From the NCBI GenBank assembly GCA_004335635.1, contig QAXH01005491.1, positions 1 through 47,323 of the forward strand: 47,323 nucleotides of DNA, in the 5' to 3' direction. Under the pieces are notes generated by a model that worked only from the letters and a program-made list of their open reading frames with translations, searched no databases and was not told where the DNA came from. This document shows positions 1 through 12,934 of the stretch, piece by piece (position 1 is the stretch's first letter; each line of letters opens with the position of its first letter). This DNA comes from Chloromonas sp. AAM2 (lineage: Eukaryota > Chlorophyta > Chlorophyceae > Chlamydomonadales > Chlamydomonadaceae). Made by a program: the position numbers and the translations under genes.

Positions 1-851
1 GCAGGCAACTGAATGCATAGACGCCTGTACTGCCTTCAACACGCGACAGACTTTCCGGCCTTGATTTCGGACGCTAATTCTCACACTCGTGCCCTTCTAA
101 TCACTCGAGTGCCGGAGCCGGCTTGGCAGGCATACACTGTGCACTGTGGTATTCAGGTGTGTCGACTAAACTACCATACATGTGGTACCAGACATTGCAA
201 GGTGTACACCAGATTCGCATGCTGACACCTGCGGGACCATTTTGACCACTTGCGGTGTGTACTTTGGATTTACAGGACTGATATGGGCCTGGTGTCTGAC
301 GCATAATGCCACATTTTGAGTCTTGCTTCGTATTACCAGGCATTCTGGCATGGCTCAGCCCAGCATGCGGTCCACTTCCTGCAACAGCAAACAAACCAGT
401 GCAAGGGCGCATGTGCTGGTGGCAGATTGGTGAATCAACTGTGGTCCACCTGGATGGAGAGTGGCAGGACGGAGCACTGTAGTGCATCACGACTAAGCTG
501 TGCGTAATGAGCCTTGATTTGTTGTGAACAGCTGCTGATCCCACATGCTGGGCCTGTGGCCAATGGCAGTCAGTCAGGCTGCTTGTAATGCTTGTTATAC
601 GGGATGCTTGTAATACCGAGCCTTTTCCTCCTGATATCAATCAAACGAGACAAACGTAAAATTGCTTCACCACACGCTGACACATGTGATTGCAGAGATG
701 CTCACACCCACGGCCACCATGTCAGCTGCGCAACCTCCAGGTGAGACCATACAGCTGACGATCTAGCTGACGACAGCTCAACCGTCAACCGCTGGTGTGA
801 TCGCCTCGCGCTGACCTGCTGAGCTGTGCGATCGGCAGAACGAACAGGGTC
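1..851. other. Upstream region without a recognised gene
   Basis: No open frame here resembles a protein I know. The stretch holds one copy of a dispersed repeat (345-468) and otherwise unremarkable sequence. The part just before 852 presumably contains the promoter and 5' untranslated region of the following plus-strand gene, but I see no clear core promoter element. Confidence 0.5.
345..468 (-). repeat. Dispersed repeat, copy 1 (uninterrupted)
   Basis: Read on the minus strand, this segment closely matches plus-strand sequence at 31162-31567. The two shared blocks are a run around a GTGGACCACAGTTGATTCACC core and a run of about 80 nt ending in GGGCTGAGCCATGCCAG. In this copy the blocks are contiguous. 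In the 31-kb copy about 284 bp separate them. This is likely a decayed transposable element; I cannot name the family. Confidence 0.7.
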
Positions 852-3800
852 ATGCTGCCCTTTGCTGCAGTTCTGCTGTTCCAAAAAAGCAAAGCCCTAG
901 TTGTGCATCTCATTCTCCGAACGCCATCCCGTCGATTTGCGTCCAAAACTGCAGCCAGTTTTTCCGGCTTGCAGCTGTTGCAGCTCAATCAGAACTCAGC
1001 CGTTCATGCAGCCAAGGCTCGACCTGCTGTAACGATGACGCAGAGTCTTGCAGGCTGCCGCTGCTATCATTATACCCACCACCCCCGCAGCAGCCTGGCA
1101 CAGGTCATGCCTTTCCTTGGAAGCAGGTTCTCCGGCAGGCATGTGATCCTTGGCATGCAGGTGGCAGCCAGCATGCATGCCAGCCCGGCAGCCAGGCATG
1201 GCGGACCTGAGCGTCGAGCGTTACTAAAGCGGCAGTTCAGTGCCGCAGCAGGCCCTCCAACCACTTCAATAACCCCTGACGCACATGCAGCACCAGGGAA
1301 GAGTGTCACCTCATCACCAGGTCCCTCCAGCCTTCAGCCAGTACGACGCGGCACCATGAGACTAAGTCAGCTCAACACGCCCATCCAGGCCCCTGCAACT
1401 TTCGCCCCAGGCGCACAGGCACCCAGTGGCAGGCAGACAGGTGATGGCGGCAGCAGGCAGGGAGGCAGCAGCCATGCTGGGCTTGTGGCCAATGGCAGCC
1501 AGCCAGCCAGCAACAGCAGCAACAGAACCAGCCAGCCCAGCAGCAGCAGCAGCAGAACCAGCAGTACTGGTGGCGGCACCACCACCAGCACCAGCCGACC
1601 CAGCAGCAGCAGGACCAGCAGTGGTGCCAGCAGCGCCAGTGCCAAACGACCCAGCACCAGCCAGCCCAGCATTGGCAGGACCAGCAGTGGTGCCAGCGGC
1701 ACCAGTAGCACTAGTGCTACCACAGCCAAGCCCACAGCAGGTGCAGGACAGGCAATGAACAACAGCCACACCACCGGCACCCTTCACTGTAGCAGTAATA
1801 GCAGTAACGGCAGTAGTAGTAGTTTCATGAAGGCTCCTATCAAACCACCTTCGACATCAGTCATGCCCCCTATGCGGTCTACAGCCTCGGTCAGGCAGGC
1901 AGGGGCGGCAGCAGCAGCAGTGGCAGTCAGTGGCAGTGCGGTTGTTAGCCGAGTTGCTAACCCTGCACAGCCCAGCACGAGCAGCAGCATCCCAGGCAGC
2001 AGCAGCACAAGCAGCAGCACAAGCAGCAGCAGCAGCAGCAAGAGCAGCAAGGGGCCTGCGCGACTGCTGACTGCCACTGACAAGCTGCACATGCTGCTGA
2101 CCGAGCCTGGCAACACAGTGGGCAACATACAACAGGTCTTGGTGAGTTCTGCTTTCGGGACAGGTGCTGGGTGCGATTGGAGCGGTGCAGTCAACAGTTT
2201 TGATGGCTAGTGTTGGCAGTGAACCCCAGTGAAGAGGGGCAGCCATTGACAGCCGGTTGGTTTGTTGGTTGGTTCAGTCCACCACTGGGCCACATTGCAT
2301 ACATGCATCTTGTGGCATTCCCAGGCTTAACTCCTAACTTCAACCCCGGCACGCTCAGAATAATTCAACCATGCGACTTGTGGTCTGTCTGCTACCGTGA
2401 CCTGCAAGGTGTTGCTTTCATGTGCATTCTTTTGATTGCATCTACTTCTGATCACATGGTTTGTTCGCACTGCCGCCGCTGCTACCGCAGAAGTTTCGGA
2501 AAGCTTCCCATGAATCCACACTGCGCCACCTGCTGGCTCTGTACGAGCAGAACCGACTGACCCAGGCACAGCTAGCTGCACTCTACAGCCTGGGCTTGGA
2601 TGGAGCCATGGGGCAGGACCAAGGCAGGCTGCCTGCCGAGCAGACGTCTGGAACCGACGCGGTTACAAGCATGACCAGCCCTACCGTTGCTGGTGGCATT
2701 AGCAGCAAGGACGATGGCGGTGCTGGTGCAGGCTCGCAATTGCGGGCGAAAGATGTAGCCACGGGGGTGGAAGGTGTCACATGGGCACAGGTGCGTGAAT
2801 GCATTGGTACACGCATTGGTTGCAAGTACGTGTGTCTCAAATCAAATCCAACGCACCACATCCATCTGTACGGAGCCGTGACGAACAAGCAAACAACCAA
2901 CAGGAGCCTACGTACTTCATACGTCAAGAGCGATTTTAAACGCGTCAGGATTTCACGCTATTGGACACGTTATCGTGTGAGTGCAGGTGCAACGGGCTGT
3001 TTAAGCTGGCTGACTCCTTCAAGCTGTTTGCATGCACCAGTGGCGAAACCGCTTGATTACTGACAAAACTAAAGGTAAACTCCACAGACCACCTTGTTTT
3101 GCATGGGTTGTGAGTGCAGGCACAAAAGGCAATGCAGGCTGTACCGCCAGAACTGCGGGGCAGGAAAAAGCGCATCACTGCGGCCTGGGCGGCCCTTGCA
3201 GAGGAGTGCGGCGGGGCAATGGCGAGACAGGAAGAGAAACGGCCGGGCATAACTGATCTGCAGGTGTGTGGGCATTCAATCATGACATGCTATGTCCGGA
3301 ACAAATGATACATGATGACTCATTTGTTGTCCAATGCAAACCGGCTGCTCGAGCTGCGTGTCAAGCGTTTACTCCTTGGTGTGAGCGGCGTTGTACGACT
3401 CTTTGTGTGTGGCCGCCCGCGTGTGACCCTTCTTGTATGACTAGCTTTGTGTGACAACTTTTCCGTAACCGCCATGTGTGAGCCTTTCACGTGATTGTTC
3501 TGTGTAACCCCCACATGTGACACACAGTTGGAGTTGTTTGAGCGGCTGTACCCCAGAGCCCGCCCATCCAAGCCCTCACGCTCCCCCTCTCCCGCTCCCA
3601 TTTCCCGGGGTGCAAGCATCCCCATGGACACAAGCAGCCCTGCTAACAGCGAATTGGTGGTGGATGCACTACCCCTATTGCCTGGCCTAACTCGCTTGGA
3701 TTCAGAGCTCAGTCCTGCGCATGTGCGTGAGTCTAGCTGCCTGGCAGACAAGTATGTGGCAGATGTGGCAATATGTGGGTGAAGAAAGCATTACTCAGCG

Positions 3801-6141
3801 TTCGACACACTGCCCACTCGGAACTTATCATTGTAACCGTGTTGGCATGAACACCATCAGGCTTCCCCAGTTGTGTTCTCTGCTCCCATCAGGCACAGCG
3901 ACATGAAACTCGTTTCTTTGCAGTTGCACAAGGTCTCACTCTTTCTCCAGGGTCACAGCTGCGAGGAAATCATGCAACCACCTTTGTGTGGGAAGAAGAA
4001 ACCGATCAAGGTGGGGCTTGACGGATGTAATCTGTCACTCTGGTTAACCTGCATAGCACACAGAACTGGGTATGGTCTGTTGAAATCCCCGAATGACGTC
4101 AAAAGATACAGGCAGCCGGCCTAGCCAAGGTTTGCTTCACACTGGCACACCTTTCAACTTCTTTGCTCCTGCCACACATTCTAGTTTGTGCTGGTTTTAG
4201 CTTATTTCAGCGCTGTTTCGGGCAAGGCTGTAGGCGTACTCTTTGTGGGCTGTTTGATTGATTCCGGAGTGCCTTGTCTCACCCTCCTTGGTAGACAGTC
4301 CCATGACCCACATGGGTCACATAATAGTAGTAATTGCCCTTGCCCTACATTAGGTACAAAGGCTAGACTACTACATCACGGGTGATCATGATCTAGACTT
4401 GCACTGGCCGCGTCCAACCCACCTGTCATCGCCTTGCCTGCTGGTCTCTCTCTCGCTGATCAGTTGGCCACAGTCCAAGCGGCTCTACTGGAGGCAGTCA
4501 AGGCAGGAGTGGCCCTGCCCTTGACCCGGGTGAGGCAGGCATTCCGCTTGAGTCTCAAACTTCCCACCAAGCCCCCTGCAAGCTCACGCTTCCCGGGGGG
4601 TAAAGATGACGGTGAGTGGCAAGGGCTGGTATTGATGATGTGAACGTCAATTGGTGGCAGTAGAAAGCGGGCACTGACGTTTCAAACCTCCTTTTCAGTT
4701 GTGGAGGCTAACAGCTGGTTATGTGGCAGTAGTTGGTCAGTCTGTTGCAGATCAGGAGTCAAGGCTCGCTGAAAATGTCGAGGTCAACCGTTTCAAATCA
4801 TGTTTATGGATGAACTTCCAGAAGCTCAACAGCCACATGCAGAACCTCATCAGCAAACTCAGAAGCTTGACAGTGTCCGAAGTCCAGCGATGCAGAAGCT
4901 CGATTGCAAACACAGGCTGCTCGCCCAGCTGCAAAGTTAACTCGACTCTGTGTTCAATGTCACTGCTCTGTCATTACTGCCAACCCTTCCTGTCCCACTG
5001 CTCAATCTGATTCCTCAGCCTAGGCCATGTGTTGCCCTGCCAAACCTGGTGGTTTCTTCACTTTTGCACGGTTTGGCTTTTGCGGTTAGGCTGCCCACAG
5101 CGGTTAGGCTGCCGACAGCGATCAGGCTGGGTAAACTCATCGGTCAGGCCCACCCACAGATATCCCACCCTCTACAGCATTTCGATAGTATGCTCAGGTC
5201 ATGGCTTGTTATGCCCCAATGTTTTGTCATGCCTCGATGGCTTTGTATGCCCTGATGGCTTCATGTGCGCAGGCCTTCTGTCCGAAGTGGGGATCCGCCA
5301 CGCCATCCTCAGGCTGCAGGAGAAGCAGATGGAGGTCACGAGTTTCAACTGGTACTCCACAGTCAGACAGGAGCTGCTGGAGAATGCCACCATGCAGCAT
5401 GGTTGGTGGATTCATGCATGGTGCACATGCCTATCACGTACGTGGCCTCGTTCCTTTTTCGTATTCTTGTACATGCATCAGGTTTGGGTAGGCGGACGTA
5501 GAGCATCTGAGCGCCACTTCATATCACTACAACTCCCAATCTGCACGGGTTAGGTTTTCTGCGTGCGAGTCTGTCCCGTAGGTCAAGGACAAATGAAATC
5601 TCAACCGTCAGGCATCCAATGTTGTTGTTGCGCAGCTGTCTTGCGGCAGGAGGAACAAGTGGAGGACGGGCCTACGTTCACATTCAGACAGGTGGGTGTA
5701 GGGTTACACCATGCAAGGGTAGCGAGGCAGGATAGCAGGGTGTGTGCGGAGTTGTTTTGTCACATAGTAGTCAGCATGGGCATGTTGCGTGGTATGGGTA
5801 CATTACTGTTTGGATAGTGGGCTGCTTTGTGAGTTGATAGTAGCCTGCTTTGTGAATGCCATGTACTGCTTACCATAGCTAAGGTATGATAGCTGGACTG
5901 TGCTCAGTAAGCTGCCTGAGCTGTGCGTGATCAGGTGCGGCTGGTGACCCACATGATGCGCTGGGAACAGACACTGACCGCCCAACAACACCCCCATGCC
6001 GCCACACCAGCCACTGCACCACCCACACCAGCCACAGGAGCGCTTGCAACAGGAAGCCCTCCGCCGTCCATACCGTCCCAAGCAGGCCCCAGCGCTCAAC
6101 CCCGGCGGCCATACATGCCACCTAGGAGGAACCGGGCTTGA
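852..6141 (+). CDS. Unrecognised Ser-rich protein with possible C-terminal helix-turn-helix
   Basis: I do not recognise this gene. Nine exons can be joined in phase: 852-2141, 2491-2790, 3120-3263, 3528-3722, 3924-4010, 4464-4611, 5273-5401, 5636-5691 and 5935-6141, giving about 851 residues. The N terminus (RTPSRRFASKT, later ALLKRQFSAAAG) looks like a mitochondrial or plastid presequence. Residues about 180-410 are a Ser/Thr/Ala-rich linker. Residues about 646-695 (SLFLQGHSCEEI, then LATVQAALLEAVKAG) resemble the helix-turn-helix found C-terminal in some RecQ-type helicases, but no helicase motifs are present. The C terminus is Pro/Ala-rich and ends in a basic YMPPRRNRA. Most introns are phase 0. 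The start is the first ATG of the long open exon; an upstream exon is possible. Organelle targeting and DNA binding are inferences. Confidence 0.62.
3378..3527 (+). repeat. Degenerate GTGTGA minisatellite in an intron
   Basis: GTGTGA or GTGTAA recurs at intervals of roughly 20-26 nt with related spacers, up to the acceptor of the exon at 3528. It lies wholly within an intron of the gene at 852-6141. Confidence 0.5.
5083..5130 (+). repeat. 18-bp tandem repeat in an intron
   Basis: Nearly three copies of an 18-bp unit, CGGTTAGGCTGCCGACAG. The first two are almost identical and the third is diverged and partial. It lies in the 4612-5272 intron of the gene at 852-6141. Confidence 0.7.
5202..5266 (+). 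repeat. About 20-bp tandem repeat before an acceptor
   Basis: Three imperfect copies of a unit of about 20 bp around TATGCCCTGATGGCTT, ending directly ahead of the acceptor used at 5273. They are intronic. Confidence 0.5.
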
Positions 6142-6496
6142 AACAAGAATTGTCGCTGCGCTGCAGGAGACTCGGGCGTAGCTATCTTACTAGCATTCGT
6201 TTGTCCTTGACCGGAAGGCTGCAACACAAAGATTGCTAACAGCTGTAGGAAAATCGGACGTAGCAAGGTCATCGACGGCTCGCACAACAACAAGGAGCTT
6301 TCTGTGCCTTCAAGGGCATGTCATGAAGTGAAGGGCGGTTGGTCATGGCAGTGACTTCATGACGTGTTCGGAGCAGTTGCACAGCTCGTTGTTCAGGTTT
6401 GCAATTCAATCAATATATATCAACTGACACTGACTGACTGACACTGCCACTGATTCATCACCACCATTACAACCAGTCACACTACCACAAGTGCAA

Positions 6497-6516
6497 TTGT
6501 CCCAGAACTGGCAAAC
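6497..6516 (-). repeat. Intergenic 20-bp motif, copy 1
   Basis: Read on the minus strand this is GTTTGCCAGTTCTGGGACAA, preceded by an A-rich run. It matches 29828-29847 over all 20 nt. Confidence 0.75.
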
Positions 6517-6640
6517 TTCTTTTTTTATTGATCCCGCCGCTGCATCCTGAGACGTTTGCCACATTGCACACGCTTACTGCAGACTTGTACTCATTGAGCA
6601 TTGTGACATTGCACGAGACGTGCTTACTGAGCCAGGCAAA

Positions 6641-6645
6641 TGTAA
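6641..6645 (+). terminator. Candidate polyadenylation signal TGTAA
   Basis: TGTAA lies 500 nt after the stop codon of the gene at 852-6141. TGTAA is the characteristic green-algal polyadenylation signal. The distance implies a long 3' untranslated region, so the assignment is tentative. Confidence 0.35.
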
Positions 6646-7358
6646 AGCAACACTTGACGCCAACTCAGTGCTGCAAGCTGCCTAGCTGACAATGGTGTTA
6701 CAGTTGTCGTGACAGTGGCACGGGCACACCGTGCATGGCGTTTCATCGCATGACATGAGGTGCTGCACACAGACCAATTCGCGAGAACGATTGGTATGCC
6801 ACAACTTCAAGCGCCACTCCATCACAATCATTCTTTGGATACTGTCCATGGACAGCGTAAGGATGGTGTCAATACTGGTGGTCGTAAACCCGCTTGCTGC
6901 TTTGCAGCCCGGGTCCTGAATCCTCTCTTTCACTCATCACTGCTTCTCCTAACTCTTTCCCTTTGTTAACCCAGTGACAAGCCACCCGGCATTGGCACAG
7001 TTGCATTCTAAGCATGTTCAAAACTTAGCCTGTCCAGAAATAGCCGTTGGCAGTGGCTCTCTGCTGCAATCCCATGCATCGTCTGTGAGGAGCAGCAGGA
7101 AGCCACTCTAGTGCTTGGCTGTGGAGAACAAGGACAACCTCTACCGTATAGGCAAATGAGGGCACACAACAGTGACCAAATCTTCAATTCAAACCTAAGC
7201 AATTCAATTCTCTTCAGCCTTCCCAGCAGCTTCTAATGTACCGAGACAAGAAGTGGCTAACCATAAGAAGCCCTCGGGCACAGTGCTGCATGAACCACGC
7301 TACAATCCCGCCACTACAGCAGACACTGAATCTTGCCACCAAGTGTCAGACGCCAAAA

Positions 7359-7378
7359 TTGTCCCAAAACTGGCAACC
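7359..7378 (-). repeat. Intergenic 20-bp motif, copy 2
   Basis: Minus-strand copy with two differences from the consensus GTTTGCCAGTTCTGGGACAA, again preceded by an A-rich stretch. Confidence 0.6.
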
Positions 7379-7647
7379 CATCTTTCTTTTGCCATGGCCT
7401 GTGTGGTAGCAAACTGATATGATTGCAAACACGTGCTCCTTAGCCAGGCACGTGGCCCTTGGCACGTGCAGCATTAGACCAACGAGGGAGGATTTCAGCC
7501 CCCATACGAGCCAAGTTTTAGACACTAGCTGGTGGCCCACAGAAAATACCTACGACCAGGTACACAGACACCCTGCTACTGCCAACTCTCGAAACTGGCA
7601 GACCCAGGACAATGTGCACGTTGGACCGTTCCTGTGGACAGCCCAGA

Positions 7648-7652
7648 TTACA
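7648..7652 (-). terminator. Candidate polyadenylation signal TGTAA
   Basis: TGTAA on the minus strand, 87 nt downstream of the NUMOD3-protein stop codon at 7739. The spacing is typical for a green-algal 3' end. Confidence 0.55.
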
Positions 7653-7738
7653 TAATGGTACCGAAGGGACCGCCACCTGAAGCTTATCCAGCTTATCTTG
7701 GGGGGTTGGGATATCTGGAACCCACGTGACAGAAACGT

Positions 7739-10700
7739 TCAGCGGCGGCGAACAGAGCGTGTGCGTGTTGACTTCACCAGCCCACCGTCTGCCTCCCCCT
7801 CGTCCTCCACAGCTGGTATAGTCGCTGCAACTGTTGCAGCCCGTTCCTTGGTTTGCCGAGCCCCACTGGCACGAGCAGCAGCTGTTGTTGCTGACCTGGT
7901 GCGGCTGCTGGCTGCTCCGGCACCGGCTGGCACAGCTGTGGCAGCTTGCAAGGCAACTGGCTGTGGGGACCCATTTCCAGCACCAGTTGTGCTTTGGCTG
8001 GGTTGCAGTATGGCAGGCGGTGAATGTTGCAGGTCACTAGAGGTATCACTTGGGACCACCAGGGTATGAATTTCTGGCAGTTGCTGACCGGATGTCGAGG
8101 CATGCTGTAACCTGGCTGTGGTGGGCGTGGGTGCAGAAGCGTCGTATGTGAATGGATAGCCTTCTGCTGTGTCGCCTAGCAGTGCATCAGCTGTCACTTG
8201 CTGTAAGAGCTGAGGTGCATGTGACTCATGTGCACTCCATGCACCGTTGCTGCTGACTCTTGCATGGCCGTTCACGTGCCCATGCTTGGTACTGCTGTGT
8301 CCGTTGGCAAGTGAACTATGGCCGTTGGCAAAACCGTTTGCATGTGGGACCACGTGGCCGTTCACGTGCCCATGCACATGTCCGTTTGCATGCCCGTTGG
8401 CGTGCCCATGTCCGTTTGCATGCATGTCCATGCCAGTTAGGTAGGGCACTGCATGGAGGGGGTCACGCATGGCATGGGGGTCGAGGTGTGATAAGAGTGA
8501 GCTGGGCTGGATAACTGTCAACCGACGACCTGACTGCCCTTGTGCAACCTGCTGCTGTCTGCCTGATGTAGAAGGGGTGCTGCGTGGCTCAGCGCCAACA
8601 CCTGCATGCAAGCAATAGATGGGCGTTTGGGGCAAAGCTTGGGCATGAAACTGCGGTGCTGCTCACACCTTGCGGTGGTGCTGAATGGCAGCACAACGCT
8701 CCGAACTACATCTGAGAAGCGGGACAGGTACGACTCAACTTGGGCATGAAGGTGCTCACATGGGGGCTGGTGCTGAATGAGCAGTGTGCAGACAGAAGAC
8801 CGTTTCATGCTACATCTGGAAATTAGAAGAATGCTGACTGTGAACGGGTTACCAAATTGAGCTAATTAGTTAGCATCTGCTACATACTACCTCCCTGTTC
8901 GCCCACCTGTGGTTTTTGTCGTGGCAGCATTGCCTGTTGCAGCAGCGTTGCCGGTCGCGGGTACATTGCCTGATGTAGCTGCAGTGCCTGACGTGGCAGT
9001 GCTCCACAGCGCAGAGGGGTCAGTGACCGTGACCTTGCCATGGGCGTTGAAGGACACCCCGGGCGGGATCTGCTGCTGCATCTGTGACAGCTTGGCGCGG
9101 GCCATGGCCAGAGTGTTCTCGGCTTCAGACACCTGGACAGCCAACATGCACATGCACATGGCAGTCAAGTCAGCATGCAAGTACAGTGGACTTCACGTGC
9201 ATGTGGCAACGTAAGAGAGAGGAAAGTTTGCACATGTAATCAGTAATGGCATGGCAGTTGCCACACCGCCCAAGGCATCACACTACAGCAGGTGGGCCTG
9301 TGCTGCCGCAGCTGAAGCAGACTCCTACAAGCACTTGGCATTCATGCCAGCATATCAACTTGCTGCAATGTGTTGAGCAAAAAGACATGTGATGGCGGCG
9401 GCGAGACATGGACATGGGTATGTGCATGATCGGCTATTGATGCTAAAACGATGCTTTGGGGCAAGTCTATGAGTGGCATGTGGTGACGATTTGATAGCCT
9501 ACCTGCGCTGCTGCGCGCGTCGCCATGCGTGGATCGTTTTGAAAGGCAGCGACCTGCAGGGAGATGGTTGAGACAGACGCGGCAAGCGTCCTGCCACTTG
9601 AGCGGTCGCGTGCCATCAGTGCATTGTTGGTGTGCAGTTAGTTGGTTGGTGTGCAAGTCGGTTAACTAGTTGAGTTGTGTGCAGCGCTGTCCAAAGCAGC
9701 CCTGGCCCTGGCCCTGCAACTGCCAAACCCTACCATGACGCAGTCCCTGACCTTATACCACACAGCATCCGGCCATACCTCTACACTGCACTGGCAGCAC
9801 CCTGCCATGATGTTGCACTGCACAGCTCCAGGCAGCACAGCATGAGAAAGCGCGCGCGATGTAAACAGAGACCACAACGCTGCCGAGCACCGCACTGCAC
9901 CCTTCCCTTCCCTTTCCTTTCATGCTCTGGCCTGTCCTGCCTAGCCCTTCCCTTCCACGTACCTTGACTCTCATTGCTTCCACGTTCATGTCCATGCGCG
10001 CAATGAGCTTGCGGGTGGCCAGCACCTGACTGACCAGCCCCTCAATATGGGCGAGGCGCTGCTGCAGAAACGGACATGAACGGACAAGCACATGTTTTCC
10101 TCAATCGACAGTGGCATCACCAACCTTGCCTGACACAAATCATAAACGCAACAGGGCAACCTGTGCTGGGTGAGCAGGTGCACACTGCTATAATTGTGCC
10201 AAAGCGTGCTGCAGCACTGGCTGATACATAAGATCACGTGTCAGTACTGATTTGGCACGGCATGGCACAACCCTACACAGCGCACACACAGTGTGGGCTG
10301 TGACGCAGCTACGTGCATAGCAGATTCGTCTACAAGTACACAGCAAGCTGCTATGCAAAGCAAGCTGCTATCAACCAATTGTAGCTTCGCCTGTCCATCT
10401 CAGCCACATGATCATCAAAGATCAAGAGGGGACGGAGGAGCAGGAGATGGAGGTACGGATGAGAGGCAAAGACAAAAGACGGAGATGATGATCCGTAGGT
10501 GCAAGGCCTTCCCTCCGCCACAAGCAGTTGTGGCAGTATCGCGCCATCAAAGCCGTTCAATCACTGACCGCCGGCCCACACAATTGTCGTCTTTGGTGAT
10601 CATGGCCTGTGCCCTGACCACTCCTCTGGCTTACAGAAACTTCGGAATATCTGCACAAATATCTGGGGGATGGATGTGCAAACGGCTGCATGAGGCACCT

Positions 10701-12897
10701 AAAACACTGGTCCTCACACCTCTTGCTATCCGCCTGAAATGCGGCAAGGGTGCAATTCCGCACTTGACAACAAGCCTGCCCTGAGCAGCCTAGCCCGGGC
10801 TACATACCTCATCCTATCCGGCTCTGAGCTGCTGCCCTTCCCCCTCACTGCACACTCAGGACGCGCACCCGGGGACAGTCAATAGCCGCCTTTGACGGCG
10901 CAAAAGCAGCAAATATGCCGATTCTGTACGTGCTCACAACCCACACCCAATCCCTGCTATCCTCGCCTCTAGCTATCCGGTATGATTACCCAAAGCAAGA
11001 GACAAGACGGACTCGAATCAGCCATTTCCGTTGACCATGATCCGGCCGGACCAGAGCCTTAACAATGCTAGCCCAGTCCGCACCTCTCTCGCTATCCGGC
11101 TCTGAGCCGCTGTCTCCGCTGCCCCCTGGCTCTTGCCCGTGCCCTTCGTCCGTGTTCGCCCGCTGGCCGCCGCCAGGCTGGCGTCAGTTCCCCCGCCACT
11201 GGAGCTCCCGCTGGCCTCCTGCTCTTGCCTTCGCCGCGCCATTGCGCTGCGCCTGCTTGACACCGCCCTTCCGGTGATGGACTGCGCAAGGCCATGACAC
11301 ACAGGAGGGGCAAGGTGCAGGGCAGTGAGGGCGTGCTACTGTTGACCTGTATGAAGCGGTGTTTTGGGCAGTGTTGCAAATGCCATGGTGATGGTGATGA
11401 CGCCGCTGCACCCCCGGCCATGACGTGCTCAAACAGGCTGCAAATGTGAATGCCGTGTGTGTCTGTTGATGATGTCAGAATTGATCGCAAATCAGAATGA
11501 TGAGGACAGAACGTTTGGATGCCTGTGAGAGGGATCCGACCGACTTCAGACGTTCAAGAAGATGATACTGGTTATGTGCCGGACAGGGGGGAGGAGTAAA
11601 ACCAAGGCATTCAAGAGTCTGCTACCGATTCTGTGTTTGTGCGACCGCTTCGGGCAAGCGATGCTTCGGGCAAGCAAATCTGCGAATGCCGTGTGATTCT
11701 CTTGATCAACCTGCAACGCGGTTCGACAATGACTTTTCAGCTATCTCTGTTGTTCCAAAGTCTGTCTCACAGCGTATTGGTTGCTCCTGATATCCTCAGG
11801 CACAAGGTGGCTTAGGGTTAGTGTTAGGTGTATCGTCCCAGAAGTGGAACAGAAGATGGCGTAACCACCAACCACGTATCTGAGCTTCCGGTGCCAGGCG
11901 TGCAGTGCGCATGGCATTCCTAGGCTCGCCTAAAGCAGCTGTTTGAGCATAACAAAGGCATTGAGGCCTACGGTGCTGCCACTGGCACAATCTGTTTCCA
12001 TTGAAACGCGTGCATGATCAGCTTGCATTGACTGAAGCCTTACTCCCAACGACGCATGTGCATGATCGACTTGACCTGCCTGCCTTAACATGTTTGCATT
12101 CCAGAGTGCCTGACCAGGCAAAGCACACTGACCAGATGTGCACGGTATGTGTTATAACGTTGACGCCGGTGCTGCCACTGACGCATTATTTCAATGACAC
12201 GCGTGCATAGTCCACTTGCCTGCACGTGGTTGTGTATCCCCGTGACTGTGCGAGCCCTGTACTCCGGGTCCTGCCACTTGGCTCGGATCGCATCGGCAAT
12301 GGCTTGTTTGTGCGCCTCTGCGGTAATAGACGGCCATGGCACATACAATGGTATTGTACATCACAATCAAATGGCATTAGTCAAGGCGATGGATTAGTCA
12401 GGCGATCCCATCCCGACTTAGCCTGCACATCAGTACTGACCTTGCATTCATCCTGGCTTGCGTAATGTGGCCGAAGGTTCATGATGAGGAGTTATGCACA
12501 GCACGCACCCGTGTCAGTACAGTGTTGTCAGCCGGCCATCACCCCATGACTAGATGACAACCTATAGGTCGGTTGCTTTCAGTGATGCAAGTGTTTTCGT
12601 TACCGTTTTGATACCGTTTCGTTACCTTTCGTTACCGTTCGTGCCGTGTTTGAACTAGTATCATAAGGGGGAACTGACAGTCACGGATGAACCATGCATC
12701 ACTTTTCCCTGCCAGGCTCTCCATGCGGGTGCATTGTTCTGCAAAGCTCTGTCCTGCAAGCATCTCCCCAATCTGTCAAGCTCTGCCACGTGGGTGCACG
12801 TGCCTCCTGTACCTCCATGCCCATCAGACGATGAAGAATGCAGCTGTCTAATGAAGACGTGATGATGTTCATAATGTTTCACTAATGCGCGCTCCTT

Positions 12898-12934
<37 letters not shown>

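Larger units (their letters stand above)
6142..7738. other. Convergent intergenic region between two gene 3' ends
   Basis: The plus-strand gene ending at 6141 and the minus-strand gene ending at 7739 converge here. Candidate polyadenylation signals sit at 6641-6645 (+) and 7648-7652 (-). Two copies of the intergenic motif related to GTTTGCCAGTTCTGGGACAA lie at 6497-6516 and 7359-7378. I see no supported gene. Confidence 0.5.

Noticed and set aside
1362..2246. Several long minus- and plus-strand open frames over the Ser-rich exon
   Set aside because: They are poly-Leu, poly-Ala or Cys-rich antisense and shifted readings of CAG/AGC codon runs. The chosen frame alone joins downstream exons in phase.
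10293..10784. 163-codon plus-strand frame inside a NUMOD3-gene intron
   Set aside because: No family features and no splice partners. It lies between two exons of a well-supported gene on the other strand.
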